From Rugamonas fusca (GTDB lineage Bacteria; Pseudomonadota; Gammaproteobacteria; Burkholderiales; Burkholderiaceae_D), in NCBI RefSeq assembly GCF_014042365.1, contig NZ_JACEZS010000015.1, positions 62,001 through 126,000 of the forward strand: a stretch of 64,000 nt of DNA, given 5' to 3'. The notes under the pieces are model-generated. The model saw only the letters and a list, made by a program, of their open reading frames with translations, was not told where the DNA came from and made no database searches. The first letter of the stretch is position 1. Each line of letters starts with the position of its first letter. A program made the translations under genes and the position numbers. Of this stretch, positions 23,361 to 32,765 are shown piece after piece.

Positions 23361-24971
23361 TCACGCCAGCGGATGAAACGATTCGGCCTGCGCCATCGGC
23401 CAGTACATGCCGAACACGGGCGGCAGGCGTGACAGCTGGCTGGGGTCCAGCAACTGCCCCGGATCCAGGTAGGGCAGCAGCGCGGACGCCAGCTTGACCT
23501 GGTTGGGCGAGATGCGCCGCACCAGGTGGTATGGTTTCAGTTGCGACGGGTGGGTGAGGCCGGCCGCCGCCACCAGCCCGGCCAGCGCCTTCATGGTGTT
23601 CTGGTGGAAGTTAGCCACGCGCTGGGTCTTGTCCGGCACCACCAGCGCGCGCTGGCGCAGCTTGTCCTGGGTGGCCACGCCCGTCGGGCAGCGGTCCGTA
23701 TGGCAGTGCTGCGACTGGATGCAGCCGAGCGCGAACATGAAGCCGCGCGCCGAGTTGCACCAGTCCGCGCCCAGCGCCAACAGGCGGGCGATGTCGAACG
23801 CCGTGATCACCTTGCCCGATGCGCCTATCCTGATCCGCTCGCGCAAATTGGCGCCCACCAGCGTGTTATGCACCAGCAGCAGCGCTTCCTGCAGCGGCGT
23901 GCCCACGTGGTCGGTGAATTCCACGGGCGCCGCGCCGGTGCCGCCCTCGCAGCCGTCGACGACGATGAAGTCGGGCGTGATGCCGGTGGCCAGCATGGCC
24001 TTGACGATGCCGAAGAATTCCCACGGGTGACCGACGGCCAGCTTGAAGCCGGTCGGCTTGCCGCCCGACAGGTTGCGCAGGCGGTCGATGAAGGCCAGCA
24101 TTTCCAGCGGCGTGGAAAAGGCCGAGTGGCTGGCCGGCGACACGCAATCTTCGCCCTGCGGCACGCCGCGCGTGGTGGCGATCTCGATCGTCACCTTGGC
24201 GCCGGGCAGCACGCCGCCATGGCCAGGCTTGGCCCCTTGCGACAGTTTGAGTTCGATCATCTTCACCTGCTCGGTGCAGGCGTTGGCCACGAAGCGCTCC
24301 TCGGAGAAGGTGCCGTTGGCGTTGCGGCAGCCGAAGTAGCCCGAGCCGATCTCCCACACCAGGTCGCCCCCGTGCATGCGGTGGTAGGGGCTGATGCTGC
24401 CTTCGCCCGTGTCGTGCATGAAGTGGCCGATGCGCGCGCCGCCGTTCAGGGCCTGGATGGCGTTGGCCGACAGCGCGCCAAAGCTCATGGCCGAGATGTT
24501 GAACACGCTGGCCGAGTAGGGCTGGGCGCGCGGGCAGTCCGGGTGGTTGCCGATCTCGATGCGGAAATCATGGTGTGCTTCGGGCGCGGGCGCGATCGAA
24601 TGGTTGATCCATTCGTAGCCATCCTGGTAGACGTCGATCTGGGTGCCGAACGGGCGCTTGTCCGTCTCCACCTTGGCGCGCTGGTAGACGATGCTGCGCT
24701 GGTTGCGCGAGAACGGCGCCGCCTCGGTGTCGTCCTCCAGGAAGTATTGGCGGATCTCGGGCCGGATCGCTTCCAGCAGGAAGCGCAGGTGGGCCAGGAT
24801 GGGATAGTTGCGGCGCAGCGCGCGCCGGGTCTGCATCAGGTCGGCCACGCCCACCGCCACCAGTGCGGCGGCCGTCAGCGGCAGCCACGGACTGGCGCTC
24901 ATCAGCAGCGACAGCAGCAGCGTGGCGATGGCCAGCTGGAAGGCGAGGTAACGCAGGGTCAGCAACTTCAT
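23361..24971 (-). CDS. FMN-binding glutamate synthase family protein
   Basis: The 536-residue protein has N-terminal membrane-like helices (AFQLAIATLLLSLLMSASPW; LTAAALVAVGVADLM) followed by a glutamate-synthase-type TIM barrel. Visible landmarks are IGHFMHDTGEGSISPYH, GGDLVWEIGSGYFGCR, KLSQGAKPGHGGVLPGAKV, the FMN/phosphate motif GCEGGTGAAPVEF, and the Cys-rich SQHCHTDRCPTGVATQ near the C-terminus. It lacks the amidotransferase and C-terminal GXGXG domains of GltB. Stand-alone members of this type are widespread but of uncertain substrate. Start ATG 24971 is preferred over a longer frame to 25067. The gene converges with the BrnTA cassette, 16 bp away. Confidence 0.88.
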   Translation of the reverse strand: MKLLTLRYLAFQLAIATLLLSLLMSASPWLPLTAAALVAVGVADLMQTRRALRRNYPILAHLRFLLEAIRPEIRQYFLEDDTEAAPFSRNQRSIVYQRAKVETDKRPFGTQIDVYQDGYEWINHSIAPAPEAHHDFRIEIGNHPDCPRAQPYSASVFNISAMSFGALSANAIQALNGGARIGHFMHDTGEGSISPYHRMHGGDLVWEIGSGYFGCRNANGTFSEERFVANACTEQVKMIELKLSQGAKPGHGGVLPGAKVTIEIATTRGVPQGEDCVSPASHSAFSTPLEMLAFIDRLRNLSGGKPTGFKLAVGHPWEFFGIVKAMLATGITPDFIVVDGCEGGTGAAPVEFTDHVGTPLQEALLLVHNTLVGANLRERIRIGASGKVITAFDIARLLALGADWCNSARGFMFALGCIQSQHCHTDRCPTGVATQDKLRQRALVVPDKTQRVANFHQNTMKALAGLVAAAGLTHPSQLKPYHLVRRISPNQVKLASALLPYLDPGQLLDPSQLSRLPPVFGMYWPMAQAESFHPLA

Positions 24972-25132
24972 GGGCGCTCCGTGGTGGGGGATGATGTTGG
25001 CGGGGCGATGGCGAGCCGCCGTCAGCGAGTGTACTGCTTTTTCCGCGTAGCAAGCTATCGGCACCACGCGGGCGGCAACAGTGTTAAGCTGGCAAGGCCA
25101 GCAGGCCCGCCCAACCTTGAACAGGAAGCCCC

Positions 25133-25804
25133 ATGATCGTTGTCCACCACCTCAACAACTCCCGTTCGCAGCGCGTCCTGTGGCTGCTCGAAGAACTGGG
25201 CCTGGAATACGAGATCGTGCGCTACCAGCGCGACCCCAAGACCATGCTGGCGCCGCCGGCGCTGCGCGCCATCCACCCGCTGGGCAAGTCGCCCGTGATC
25301 ACGGATGGCGACGTGACGGTGGCCGAGTCGGGCGCCATCGTCGAATACCTGGTCGAGCGCTACGGCAACGGCATGCTGGTGCCGCCGCCGGGCACGGCGG
25401 AGAAGCGGCGCTGGACCTATTTCATGCACTACGCGGAAGGCTCGGCCATGACGCCGCTGCTGATGAAGCTCGTGTTCGACCGGGTCGAGTCGGGGCCGGC
25501 GCCGTTCTTCGTCAAGCCGGTGGCGCGCGCCATCGCGCACAAGGTCAAGTCCATGTACATCCAGCCGCAGATCGAGCAGCATCTCGATTACCTGGAGGCG
25601 GAACTGAGCCAGCACCTGTGGTTCGCCGGCGACCAGTTCAGCGCGGCCGATATCCAGATGAGTTTTCCGCTGGAGGCGGCCGCCGCCCGCGCCGGCCTCG
25701 ATGGCCGCCGGCCCCATTTGTGCGCCTTCCTCGACCGCATCCACGCGCGCCCCGCGTTCCAGCGCGCGCTGGAACGCGGCGGGCCGTACGAGCTGCTGAA
25801 ATAA
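25133..25804 (+). CDS. Glutathione S-transferase
   Basis: The 223-residue cytosolic GST has an N-terminal thioredoxin fold (MIVVHHLNNSRSQRVLWLLE; HPLGKSPVITDGDVTVAESG with the glutathione-binding cis-Pro and Glu-Ser) and a helical C-terminal domain (WFAGDQFSAADIQMSFPLEA). The N-terminal NNSRSQRVLW pattern, with Ser as the likely catalytic residue, is typical of fungal/proteobacterial GSTs of the YfcG/URE2-related group. The start ATG has AGGAAG upstream. The next gene on the same strand starts 69 bp downstream. Substrate unknown. Confidence 0.9.
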   Translation: MIVVHHLNNSRSQRVLWLLEELGLEYEIVRYQRDPKTMLAPPALRAIHPLGKSPVITDGDVTVAESGAIVEYLVERYGNGMLVPPPGTAEKRRWTYFMHYAEGSAMTPLLMKLVFDRVESGPAPFFVKPVARAIAHKVKSMYIQPQIEQHLDYLEAELSQHLWFAGDQFSAADIQMSFPLEAAAARAGLDGRRPHLCAFLDRIHARPAFQRALERGGPYELLK

Positions 25805-25873
25805 GGGCAGGCGGTCCGGCGGCGCCATCGCCTGCGGTAGAATGCGCGCTTGAATCAGCCTGTAGAAAACGTC

Positions 25874-26650
25874 ATGAGCCGACTCCTCGCCATCGATGGC
25901 CTCAACATCGTGCGCCGCGTCTACGAAGCGAGCCCCGAACCCGATACGCCGGAAAAGGCCGACCTCGCGCTGCGCCACGCGCTGTCCTCGTTCCGCAAGC
26001 TGATCACCGAACATGAACCTAGCCATGTGCTGCCGGCCTTTGATTTCGGCGGCCCCACCTGGCGCCACGCGCTGTACGCCGGCTACCGGGCCGGGCGCGC
26101 ACCCATGCCGGCTGTGCTGCGCGCGGCGTTGCCGGCGTTCTACGGGCAACTGGAAGGCTGGGGCTTGCGCGTCGTGTCGCTGCCGGAAGTGGAAGCGGAC
26201 GACGTGATCGGCACCGTCGTGCTGCGCTGGCTGGGCGAGGGCCGCGGCGAGGCCACCGTGGCCACCACGGACAAGGACTTGCACCCCTTGATCGCCAATG
26301 GCGCGCGCGTGTGGGACCACTTCAAGGGCGAATGGCACGACCACGCCTGGGTCGAGCGCAAGTGGGGCGTGCCGCCCGAGCAGTTGCCGGACTTGCTGGC
26401 GCTGATGGGCGACGCCACCGATTCCATCCCCGGCGTGTCCAAGGTGGGCGCCAAGACGGCGGCCCGACTGTTGCGTACATACGGCAATCTGGACGCCATC
26501 ATGGCCGGCGCCGGCATTCTGAAGGACACGCTGGGCGAAACCCTACGAAAAGAGCGGGAAATGTTGTATCTTTCTCGACAACTGGTGCAATTGAAAACGG
26601 ACGTGCGGGTCGGCGTGAGCTGGAACATGCTGGCCTGGGATCGGCATTAA
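25874..26650 (+). CDS. 5'-3' exonuclease / flap endonuclease (PolA N-domain or Xni-like)
   Basis: This 258-residue protein has the PIN-like 5' nuclease fold: LLAIDGLNIVRR (first metal Asp), PAFDFGGPTWRHALYAGYRAG, LPEVEADDVIGTVV (acidic metal cluster), VATTDKDLHPLI and the helix-hairpin-helix region LMGDATDSIPGVSKVGAKTAARLL. These motifs match ExoIX/Xni and the N-terminal domain of DNA polymerase I. No polymerase domain follows, so it is a stand-alone nuclease. The ATG at 25874 is preferred to an in-frame TTG at 25850. Role in Okazaki-fragment or repair processing is inferred; some Xni proteins have lost the metal site but the Asp residues here are present. Confidence 0.88.
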   Translation: MSRLLAIDGLNIVRRVYEASPEPDTPEKADLALRHALSSFRKLITEHEPSHVLPAFDFGGPTWRHALYAGYRAGRAPMPAVLRAALPAFYGQLEGWGLRVVSLPEVEADDVIGTVVLRWLGEGRGEATVATTDKDLHPLIANGARVWDHFKGEWHDHAWVERKWGVPPEQLPDLLALMGDATDSIPGVSKVGAKTAARLLRTYGNLDAIMAGAGILKDTLGETLRKEREMLYLSRQLVQLKTDVRVGVSWNMLAWDRH

Positions 26651-26684
26651 GAGCCGGCGGCGCGTCCACGAGAAAGGTTTTACG

Positions 26685-27149
26685 ATGTTAAAGGCAGTCA
26701 TTATCGACAGCAGCGCCGTGGCCCGCGGCCTGCTCAACACCGTCCTGCTCGACGGCGGCTACGACGTGGTGGGACAGAGCCACACCTGCGCCAGCGGCAT
26801 GGCGCTGCTGCTCAAGCACCAGCCCCATATCGTCTGCATCGCCCGCGAGCAGATCGAAGTCGACACCGGCGTGGTGCGCGAAATTAAATCCAGCTGGCCC
26901 AAGACGCTGATCTTCATGGTGTCCAGTGAATTTGACGCGGCCACCATCCAGTCCGCCCACGCGATGGGTGTGAACGGCTTCATCGTCAAGCCGTTCAAGG
27001 CCGACACGGTGCTTAACACCATCCGCAACACGGTGATCGCCATGGTCAAGCGCCAGCGCGCGGTCATGGCGGCCCAGCAGGCCGCGCAGCAAGGCCAGGG
27101 CGGGACCGATGATGGCCAGCCCGGCGACGCCTCAGGCGCTGAAGTCTGA
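26685..27149 (+). CDS. Atypical receiver (CheY-like) domain protein
   Basis: The 154-residue protein has a REC domain at about residues 3-125 ([59 protein letters not shown]) and a Gln/Ala/Gly-rich tail. The conserved Lys (VKPFK) is present, but the phosphoacceptor position after beta-3, normally in a LLDxxMP motif, reads [12 protein letters not shown] with no Asp at the expected site, and only one acidic residue (IDS) lies at the N-terminal metal site. It is therefore probably not phosphorylated in the usual way. No output domain. It starts 34 bp after the exonuclease gene and its 3' end overlaps that of mnmA by 18 bp in convergent orientation. Confidence 0.85.
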   Translation: MLKAVIIDSSAVARGLLNTVLLDGGYDVVGQSHTCASGMALLLKHQPHIVCIAREQIEVDTGVVREIKSSWPKTLIFMVSSEFDAATIQSAHAMGVNGFIVKPFKADTVLNTIRNTVIAMVKRQRAVMAAQQAAQQGQGGTDDGQPGDASGAEV

Positions 27150-28247
27150 CCCGGCGATGATGCCGCCGCCCAGGCACACGTCGCCGTCGTACAGCACGGC
27201 CGACTGGCCGGGCGTGACGGCCCACTGGGCCTGCTCGAACTGCAGCGAGAAATTGGCCTCGCCGTCCGGCGTGACGGTGCAGGCCACATCGGCCTGGCGG
27301 TAGCGGGTCTTGGCCGACAGCGCGCGCGGCGCCGGCGGCGTGCCGGCGATCCAGCTGGCCTGGTCGGCGCGCAGCGTGGACGACAGCAACCATGGATGGT
27401 CATGGCCCTGCACGATGTACAGCGTGTTGTTGGCGATGTCCTTGCGCGCCACGTACCAGGCGTCGCTGCTGCCATCCTCGTTCTTGTAGGCCTTCATGCC
27501 GCCCACGCCGATGCCCTTGCGCTGGCCCAGCGTGTAGAAGCTCAGGCCCACGTGCTCGCCCACCACCTTGCCGTCCGGCGTCTTCATCGGGCCCGGCTTG
27601 TACGACAGGTAGCGGTTCAAGAATTCGCGGAACGGGCGCTCGCCGATGAAGCAGATGCCGGTCGAATCCTTCTTGGCCGCGTTGGGCAGGCCCAGTTTTT
27701 CCGCGATCTTGCGCACTTCCGTCTTGGGAATCTCGCCCAGCGGGAACAGGGTCTTGGACAACTGCGCCTGGTTGAGGCGGTGCAGGAAGTAGCTCTGGTC
27801 CTTGGTGTGGTCGAGCGCCTTCAGTAATTCGAACTGTGTTCCATTCTGGCGCACCCGCGCGTAGTGGCCGGTGGCGATCAGGTCCGCGCCCAGGTGCATG
27901 GCGTGGTCCAGGAAGGCCTTGAACTTGATCTCGGCGTTGCACAGCACGTCCGGGTTGGGGGTGCGGCCGGCCTGGTATTCGCGCAGGAAGTCGGCGAACA
28001 CGCGGTCCTTGTATTCGGCCGCGAAGTTGACGGCCTCGATGTCGACCCCGATCACGTCGGCCACGCTGGCCGCGTCGATCCAGTCCTGGCGCGTGGAGCA
28101 GTATTCGGAATCGTCGTCGTCTTCCCAGTTCTTCATGAACAGGCCCACCACCTCGTAGCCCTGCTCCTTGAGCATCCACGCCGCGACCGAGGAATCGACC
28201 CCGCCTGACATACCGATCACGACTTTTTTCTTGCTCATCTTGCTCAT
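27132..28247 (-). CDS. mnmA: tRNA-specific 2-thiouridylase MnmA
   Basis: The 371-residue enzyme thiolates C2 of the wobble uridine of tRNA Lys, Glu and Gln with sulfur relayed by the Tus system. Visible features are the PP-loop [40 protein letters not shown], the first catalytic Cys in [19 protein letters not shown], the second catalytic Cys in [14 protein letters not shown], and [12 protein letters not shown]. The start is uncertain between ATG 28247 and ATG 28238. It lies just downstream of nudJ, an order shared with E. coli. Its 3' end overlaps the receiver gene on the other strand. Confidence 0.95.
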   Translation of the reverse strand: MSKMSKKKVVIGMSGGVDSSVAAWMLKEQGYEVVGLFMKNWEDDDDSEYCSTRQDWIDAASVADVIGVDIEAVNFAAEYKDRVFADFLREYQAGRTPNPDVLCNAEIKFKAFLDHAMHLGADLIATGHYARVRQNGTQFELLKALDHTKDQSYFLHRLNQAQLSKTLFPLGEIPKTEVRKIAEKLGLPNAAKKDSTGICFIGERPFREFLNRYLSYKPGPMKTPDGKVVGEHVGLSFYTLGQRKGIGVGGMKAYKNEDGSSDAWYVARKDIANNTLYIVQGHDHPWLLSSTLRADQASWIAGTPPAPRALSAKTRYRQADVACTVTPDGEANFSLQFEQAQWAVTPGQSAVLYDGDVCLGGGIIAGSDFSA

Positions 28248-28248
28248 T

Positions 28249-28284
28249 CCATTACTTGTTGCGTTGCTTGTTGCATTGCTTGTT
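28249..28284. repeat. Three tandem 12-bp repeats between nudJ and mnmA
   Basis: On the plus strand the units are CCATTACTTGTT, GCGTTGCTTGTT and GCATTGCTTGTT. They fill the whole gap between the nudJ stop and the mnmA start. In the mnmA frame they would read [12 protein letters not shown], but no in-frame start codon lies upstream, so they are probably untranslated and carry the spacing before the mnmA ribosome site. Confidence 0.7.
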
Positions 28285-28771
28285 AATTCGACACCACTTC
28301 CTTGAACACGGAAGCGTGGGTGTGCAGCAGTTCCAGCGGCGCGCGCCGGCCGGCCAGGTATTCGTCCACGCACTGCAGCACCAGCGGGCTGCGATGCTGG
28401 TCCTGGCAGGCGGCCAGTTCGTCGCGCGTGAGCCACATGGTGCGCAGGATGCCCTCGTCCAGCGGCCGCTCGTGGCGCTGGCCCGGCACGCCGCAGAAGG
28501 TGAAGCGCAGATACGTCACTTCCTCACCCGTGCGGCGCGAGGTGTAGCGCGACATGTACATGCCCACCAGCGCCGTGGGCGTGAAATCGTGCGCCGTCTC
28601 CTCCAGCGTCTCGCGGATCACGGCCTGCTCGAGCGACTCGTGCGGGTCCAGGTGGCCGGCCGGCTGGTTGATGCGCACGCCCTCGCTGGTCTCTTCTTCG
28701 ATCAGCAGGAACTTGCCATCCTGTTCGATGATGGCGGCGACAGTCACAGAGGGTTTCCAGATACGCGGCAT
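28283..28771 (-). CDS. nudJ: NUDIX hydrolase, NudJ-like phosphatase
   Basis: The 162-residue protein has a Nudix box starting at [20 protein letters not shown], with the final Gly of the consensus replaced by Ala (EETAH). The preceding RINQPAGHL and the following [10 protein letters not shown] and [20 protein letters not shown] match NudJ of E. coli, which hydrolyses HMP-PP and nucleoside di/triphosphates. As in E. coli it sits immediately upstream of mnmA, 35 bp away across three tandem 12-bp repeats. The ATG at 28771 is preceded by AAGGATG. Identification is by motif and synteny. Confidence 0.88.
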   Translation of the reverse strand: MPRIWKPSVTVAAIIEQDGKFLLIEEETSEGVRINQPAGHLDPHESLEQAVIRETLEETAHDFTPTALVGMYMSRYTSRRTGEEVTYLRFTFCGVPGQRHERPLDEGILRTMWLTRDELAACQDQHRSPLVLQCVDEYLAGRRAPLELLHTHASVFKEVVSN

Positions 28772-29142
28772 GGGTCATCCTTGAAAGAGCCGCCATTTTA
28801 GCCTGTTCTGCCGCTCCGGTTATGACCGCCGTATGACTTGTACACGGCTTGGCATTGAAATTGCTCAAACTTGGTGTGGGTTTGTTGCTGCGCAACAAAT
28901 TTTATCGCCGGATCGTTGTTAATTTTTGTCAATTCATTACAAATAGTAATAAATGTAGTGATAATTGACCTATTTATTGATAAATGCTTACTAAGTATAG
29001 TGAGCCCAACGGCGCAGCCGTCCACCCCCAGGATTAGTGGGACAGCACTAGCAAAGTGCCGGGACAGGAGCCAGTCGCCATCGCTTTCCGTGTTAGATTT
29101 TCGTCATCTAGTCAGTTTATCAATCCTTTGGAGGCAGTTTTT
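28772..29142. promoter_or_regulatory. 371-bp divergent control region, nudJ / pntAA
   Basis: No gene is seen here. The middle (about 28890-28995) is strongly AT-rich, in contrast to the surroundings, and probably holds the pnt promoter. A perfect inverted repeat, TTTGTTGC (28881-28888) with GCAACAAA (28892-28899) around TGC, is followed by TTTTAT; it could be a small terminator or operator. The last part (28998-29130) is a long leader for pntAA, which has a GGAGG ribosome site at 29130-29134. Confidence 0.5.
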
Positions 29143-30255
29143 ATGAGAATAGGCATACCGGCCGAGACGCGACCGGGTGAGACCCGCGTCGCGGCGACGC
29201 CCGAAACAGTCAAGAAGCTCGCAGCGAAACATCAAGTGGTGGTGCAGTCTGGCGCAGGTATGCCGGCCTCGGTGACGGATGATGCCTACGCGGCCGCCGG
29301 CGCCCAGATCGTCGGCGCGGCCGAAGCCTTCGCCGCCGACGTGGTGCTCAAGGTGCGCGCGCCGAACGCCGATGAGCGGGGCATGATGAAGGCCGGCACC
29401 GTGGTGATCGGCATGCTCAACCCGTTCGACAGCGAGAACATCGCCGCCATGGCCGCCGCCGGGCTGCAGGCGTTCGCGCTGGAAGCCGTGCCCCGCATCA
29501 CGCGCGCCCAGTCGATGGACGTGCTGTCGTCGCAGGCCAACATCGCCGGCTACAAGGCCGTGATGATGGCCGCCAATACCTACCAGCGCTTCATGCCCAT
29601 GCTGATGACGGCCGCCGGTACCGTGAAGGCGGCCCGCGTGCTGATCATGGGCGTGGGCGTGGCCGGCTTGCAGGCCATCGCCACGGCCAAGCGGCTGGGC
29701 GCCGTGATCGAGGCGTCCGACGTGCGGCCGCCCGTCAAGGAGCAGGTCGAGTCGCTGGGCGCCAAGTTCATCGACGTGCCGTTCCTCACCGAAGAGGAAA
29801 AAGAGATCGCCAAGGGCGTGGGCGGCTACGCCCGCCCCATGCCGGCCGACTGGATGCGCCGCCAGGCGGAGCTGGTGCATGAACGGGCCAAGCAGGCCGA
29901 CGTGATCATCACCACGGCCCTGATCCCCGGCCGTCCCGCGCCGACCTTGATTTCCGAGGAAACCGTGAAGGCCATGAAGCCCGGTTCCGTGATCGTCGAC
30001 CTGGCCGTGTCGCAAGGCGGCAACTGCCCGCTGTCCGAACTGGGCAAGACGGTGGTCAAGCATGGCGTCTACATCGTCGGCGAGCCGGACCTGGCTACGC
30101 TGGTGGCGGCCGACGCCTCGGCCCTGTACGCGCGCAACGTGCTCGACTTCCTCAAGCTGATCATCGACAAGGAAGACCAGCTCGTGATCGATCGCGAGGA
30201 CGAAATCATCAAGGCCACCCTGGTGTGCGCCGGCGGCGAAGTGCTGCGCAAATAA
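29143..30255 (+). CDS. pntAA: NAD(P) transhydrogenase subunit alpha part 1 (NAD-binding)
   Basis: The 370-residue dI component binds NAD(H) and is related to alanine dehydrogenase. It contains [20 protein letters not shown], the Rossmann motif [38 protein letters not shown] and [19 protein letters not shown]. Proton-translocating transhydrogenase transfers hydride between NADH and NADP+ using the proton gradient. As in Rhodospirillum rubrum the alpha chain is split, and the membrane part is encoded by the next gene 17 bp downstream. The start ATG has GGAGG 8 nt upstream; the frame is open upstream without family similarity. Confidence 0.95.
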   Translation: MRIGIPAETRPGETRVAATPETVKKLAAKHQVVVQSGAGMPASVTDDAYAAAGAQIVGAAEAFAADVVLKVRAPNADERGMMKAGTVVIGMLNPFDSENIAAMAAAGLQAFALEAVPRITRAQSMDVLSSQANIAGYKAVMMAANTYQRFMPMLMTAAGTVKAARVLIMGVGVAGLQAIATAKRLGAVIEASDVRPPVKEQVESLGAKFIDVPFLTEEEKEIAKGVGGYARPMPADWMRRQAELVHERAKQADVIITTALIPGRPAPTLISEETVKAMKPGSVIVDLAVSQGGNCPLSELGKTVVKHGVYIVGEPDLATLVAADASALYARNVLDFLKLIIDKEDQLVIDREDEIIKATLVCAGGEVLRK

Positions 30256-30272
30256 CCGAACCTGGAGAAATC

Positions 30273-30617
30273 ATGGAAGTCAGTCATACCATCATCAACC
30301 TGATCATCTTCGTGCTGGCCATCTACGTGGGCTACCACGTGGTGTGGACCGTGACCCCGGCACTGCATACGCCGCTGATGGCCGTCACCAACGCCGTTTC
30401 GGCCATCATCATCGTGGGCGCCATGCTGGCGGCCGCGCTCACCACCGGCCCCGTGGGCCAGATCGCCGGCACCGTGGCCGTGGCGCTGGCCGCCGTCAAC
30501 GTGTTTGGCGGCTTCCTCGTCACCCAGCGCATGCTGGAGATGTTCAAGAAAAAAGAGCCCAAGGCGGCAGCGCCCAAGCAGGCACCACAAGGCGTTGCGC
30601 AAGGGAGCCAGGCATGA
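30273..30617 (+). CDS. pntAB: NAD(P) transhydrogenase subunit alpha part 2 (membrane)
   Basis: The 114-residue membrane component has three hydrophobic helices ([60 protein letters not shown]) and the typical end [14 protein letters not shown], followed by a Lys/Ala/Gln-rich tail. It forms part of the proton channel together with PntB. Start ATG 30273 has a GGAG site 7 nt upstream. It overlaps the pntB start by 4 bp (ATGA), indicating translational coupling. Confidence 0.94.
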   Translation: MEVSHTIINLIIFVLAIYVGYHVVWTVTPALHTPLMAVTNAVSAIIIVGAMLAAALTTGPVGQIAGTVAVALAAVNVFGGFLVTQRMLEMFKKKEPKAAAPKQAPQGVAQGSQA

Positions 30618-32071
30618 ATTTCATCAGCATGAACCTGGTTACGATGATGTACCTGATCGCCTCGGTGTGCTTCATCCAGGCGCTCAAGGGGCTGTCCTCG
30701 CCGGCCACGGCCCGCACCGGTAATGCGTTCGGCATGTCGGGCATGGCGATCGCCTTCGTCACGACGCTGGCGCTGATCCTCAAGCTCAAGGCCGAGGTGG
30801 AGCAGGGCTCCATGGGCTTCGCGCTGGTGGCGCTGGGCGTGGTGGTCGGCGGTGGCATCGGCGCCACGCTGGCCAGGAAGGTCGAGATGACCAAGATGCC
30901 GGAACTGGTGGCGGCAATGCACTCGCTGATCGGCCTGGCCGCCGTCTGCATCGCCGTGGCCGCCGTGTCGGAGCCGCACGCCTTCGGCATCGCCGGTGTG
31001 GGCGAGGCGCTGCCGTTCGGTAACCGCATCGAACTGTTCATCGGCACCTTCGTGGGCGCCATCACCTTCTCCGGCTCCGTGATCGCGTTCGGCAAGCTGT
31101 CGGGCAAGTACAAGTTCCGCCTGTTCCAGGGCGCGCCCGTGAACTTCGCGGGCCAGCACATGCTGAACCTGATCCTGGCCATCGTGATGGTGGGCCTGGG
31201 CCTGGTGTTCGTGACGGCCGGCGGCACGGAACCGGCATGGCTGCCGTTCCTGGTCATGACGGCCATCGCCTTCGTGCTCGGCGTGCTGATCATCATCCCG
31301 ATCGGCGGTGCCGATATGCCGGTGGTGGTGTCGATGCTGAACTCGTACTCGGGCTGGGCCGCTGCCGGTATTGGCTTCTCGCTCAATAACGCCATGCTGA
31401 TCATCGCCGGTTCGCTGGTCGGTTCCTCCGGCGCGATCCTGTCCTACATCATGTGCAAGGCCATGAACCGCTCGTTCTTCAACGTGATCCTGGGCGGCTT
31501 CGGCGGCGACGCCGCCGAGAGCGGTCCGGCGGGCGCGAAGGAGCAGCGTCCCGTCAAATCCGGCTCGGCCGACGACGCGGCGTTCATCATGTCGAACGCG
31601 GAAACCGTCATCATCGTGCCCGGCTACGGCCTGGCCGTGGCGCGCGCCCAGCACTCGCTGAAGGAACTGGTCGAGAAGCTGACCCACAAGGGTGTGACCG
31701 TGAAGTACGCGATCCACCCGGTGGCGGGCCGCATGCCCGGCCACATGAACGTGCTGCTGGCGGAAGCCGAAGTGCCATACGACCAGGTGTTCGAGATGGA
31801 GGACATCAACGGCGAATTCGGCCAGACCGACGTGGTGCTGGTGCTGGGCGCGAACGACGTGGTCAACCCGGCCGCCAAGGATCCCAAGTCGCCGATCGCC
31901 GGCATGCCCATCCTGGAGGCGTACAAGGCCAAGAGCATCATCGTCAACAAGCGTTCCATGGCGTCCGGCTATGCGGGCCTGGACAATGACCTGTTCTACC
32001 AGCCCAACACGATGATGGTGTTCGGCGATGCGAAGAAGGTCATCGAGGACATGGTGAAAGCGGTCGACTAA
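30614..32071 (+). CDS. pntB: NAD(P) transhydrogenase subunit beta
   Basis: The 485-residue protein has an N-terminal membrane region of about nine helices (from [20 protein letters not shown] to [20 protein letters not shown]) and a C-terminal NADP(H)-binding dIII domain of about 180 residues. The dIII markers are [54 protein letters not shown] and [18 protein letters not shown]. It completes the pntAA-pntAB-pntB operon, which ends in a strong terminator at 32091-32129. The enzyme supplies NADPH. Confidence 0.95.
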   Translation: MNFISMNLVTMMYLIASVCFIQALKGLSSPATARTGNAFGMSGMAIAFVTTLALILKLKAEVEQGSMGFALVALGVVVGGGIGATLARKVEMTKMPELVAAMHSLIGLAAVCIAVAAVSEPHAFGIAGVGEALPFGNRIELFIGTFVGAITFSGSVIAFGKLSGKYKFRLFQGAPVNFAGQHMLNLILAIVMVGLGLVFVTAGGTEPAWLPFLVMTAIAFVLGVLIIIPIGGADMPVVVSMLNSYSGWAAAGIGFSLNNAMLIIAGSLVGSSGAILSYIMCKAMNRSFFNVILGGFGGDAAESGPAGAKEQRPVKSGSADDAAFIMSNAETVIIVPGYGLAVARAQHSLKELVEKLTHKGVTVKYAIHPVAGRMPGHMNVLLAEAEVPYDQVFEMEDINGEFGQTDVVLVLGANDVVNPAAKDPKSPIAGMPILEAYKAKSIIVNKRSMASGYAGLDNDLFYQPNTMMVFGDAKKVIEDMVKAVD

Positions 32072-32090
32072 GCCGCGTTGCCATGGCACG

Positions 32091-32129
32091 AAAAGCCGCA
32101 CCTGCCTGATGGCGGTGCGGCTTTTTTTT
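32091..32129 (+). terminator. Intrinsic terminator of the pnt operon
   Basis: AAAAGCCGCACC (32091-32102) pairs perfectly with GGTGCGGCTTTT (32114-32125) around an 11-nt loop and runs into eight T residues. It begins 20 bp after the pntB stop. Confidence 0.9.
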
Positions 32130-32158
32130 GATCTGATCTGGCAACCTCAATGTGCTAC

Positions 32159-32182
32159 CATGTGGTGATCATGTAACACATG
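32159..32182. promoter_or_regulatory. Inverted repeat ahead of toxin-antitoxin pair (autoregulation candidate)
   Basis: CATGTG (32159-32164) and CACATG (32177-32182) flank GTGATCATGTAA, which contains a central TGATCA palindrome. The site ends 11 bp before the antitoxin ATG, where ribbon-helix-helix antitoxins usually bind to repress their own operon. Confidence 0.5.
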
Positions 32183-32193
32183 GGAACCAGATC

Positions 32194-32484
32194 ATGAGTG
32201 ACGCAACCTTTACCTTCCGCGTCGATGCGAGTCTGAAAGATCAATTCACCACGGCTGCCAAGGCTCGCGACCGTACCGGCGCGCAGCTGCTGCGCGACTT
32301 CATGCGCGACTTCGTCCGACAGCAGCAGGAAGCGGCTGAATATGACGCCTGGTTCCGCAGACAAGTGCAGATCGGCCTGGATTCGGCCAATGCGGGCGAC
32401 CTGATTCCAGCCGAAGAGGTCGAAGCTGAAGCCGCCGCCTGGCGCGCGGAGACGCGGCGCAAGATGGCCGGCGCTAAGTCGTGA
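32194..32484 (+). CDS. Antitoxin of a RelE/ParE-type toxin-antitoxin pair
   Basis: This 96-residue protein has an N-terminal ribbon-helix-helix-like DNA-binding part (SDATFTFRVDASLKDQFTTA, then ARDRTGAQLLRDFMRDFV) and an acidic helical C-terminal arm (DLIPAEEVEAEAAAWRAETR) suited to wrap a toxin. It resembles RelB/ParD-like antitoxins. Start ATG 32194 lies beside an inverted repeat. The stop overlaps the toxin's GTG start (GTGA at 32481-32484), so the two are translationally coupled. Its position right after the pnt terminator suggests a small insertion between core genes. Confidence 0.85.
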   Translation: MSDATFTFRVDASLKDQFTTAAKARDRTGAQLLRDFMRDFVRQQQEAAEYDAWFRRQVQIGLDSANAGDLIPAEEVEAEAAAWRAETRRKMAGAKS

Positions 32485-32765
32485 AGCTGGTTTGGACCCG
32501 GCCGGCCAGCCTGGATCGGAAGGAAATCCGCGAATACATCGCACAAGACAACCCGGCCGCCGCGCTCGCGCTCGATGCGTTGCTGGGAACTATGGCCGGC
32601 CGCCTGGCCGATCATCCCGGCCTGGGCAAGCCTGGCCGCGTCGCCGGCACCCGCGAGCTGGTGGCGCATCAGCACTACATCCTCCTCTATGACACCGCCG
32701 GCGACCAGGTGCGTGTGCTGCGCGTGCTGCACACCGCCCGCCAGTGGCCGCCGTCGCACTATTGA
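32481..32765 (+). CDS. RelE/ParE family toxin
   Basis: The 94-residue protein has the ParE/RelE fold signature: VWTRPASLDRKEIREYIAQD, GRLADHPGLGKPGRVAGTRE, LVAHQHYILLYDTAGDQVRV and RVLHTARQWP at the C-terminus. The RVLHTARQ-type ending is typical of ParE-like proteins, which act on gyrase or ribosomes; which one applies here cannot be told. GTG start overlapping the antitoxin stop. Its 3' end overlaps the convergent gene at 32759-33091 by 7 bp. Confidence 0.88.
   Translation: MKLVWTRPASLDRKEIREYIAQDNPAAALALDALLGTMAGRLADHPGLGKPGRVAGTRELVAHQHYILLYDTAGDQVRVLRVLHTARQWPPSHY

Noticed and set aside
28881..28899. TTTGTTGC/GCAACAAA as a definite terminator
   Set aside because: The stem is AT-containing and lies upstream of both divergent genes, where a terminator is not expected; kept only as a note within the control region.
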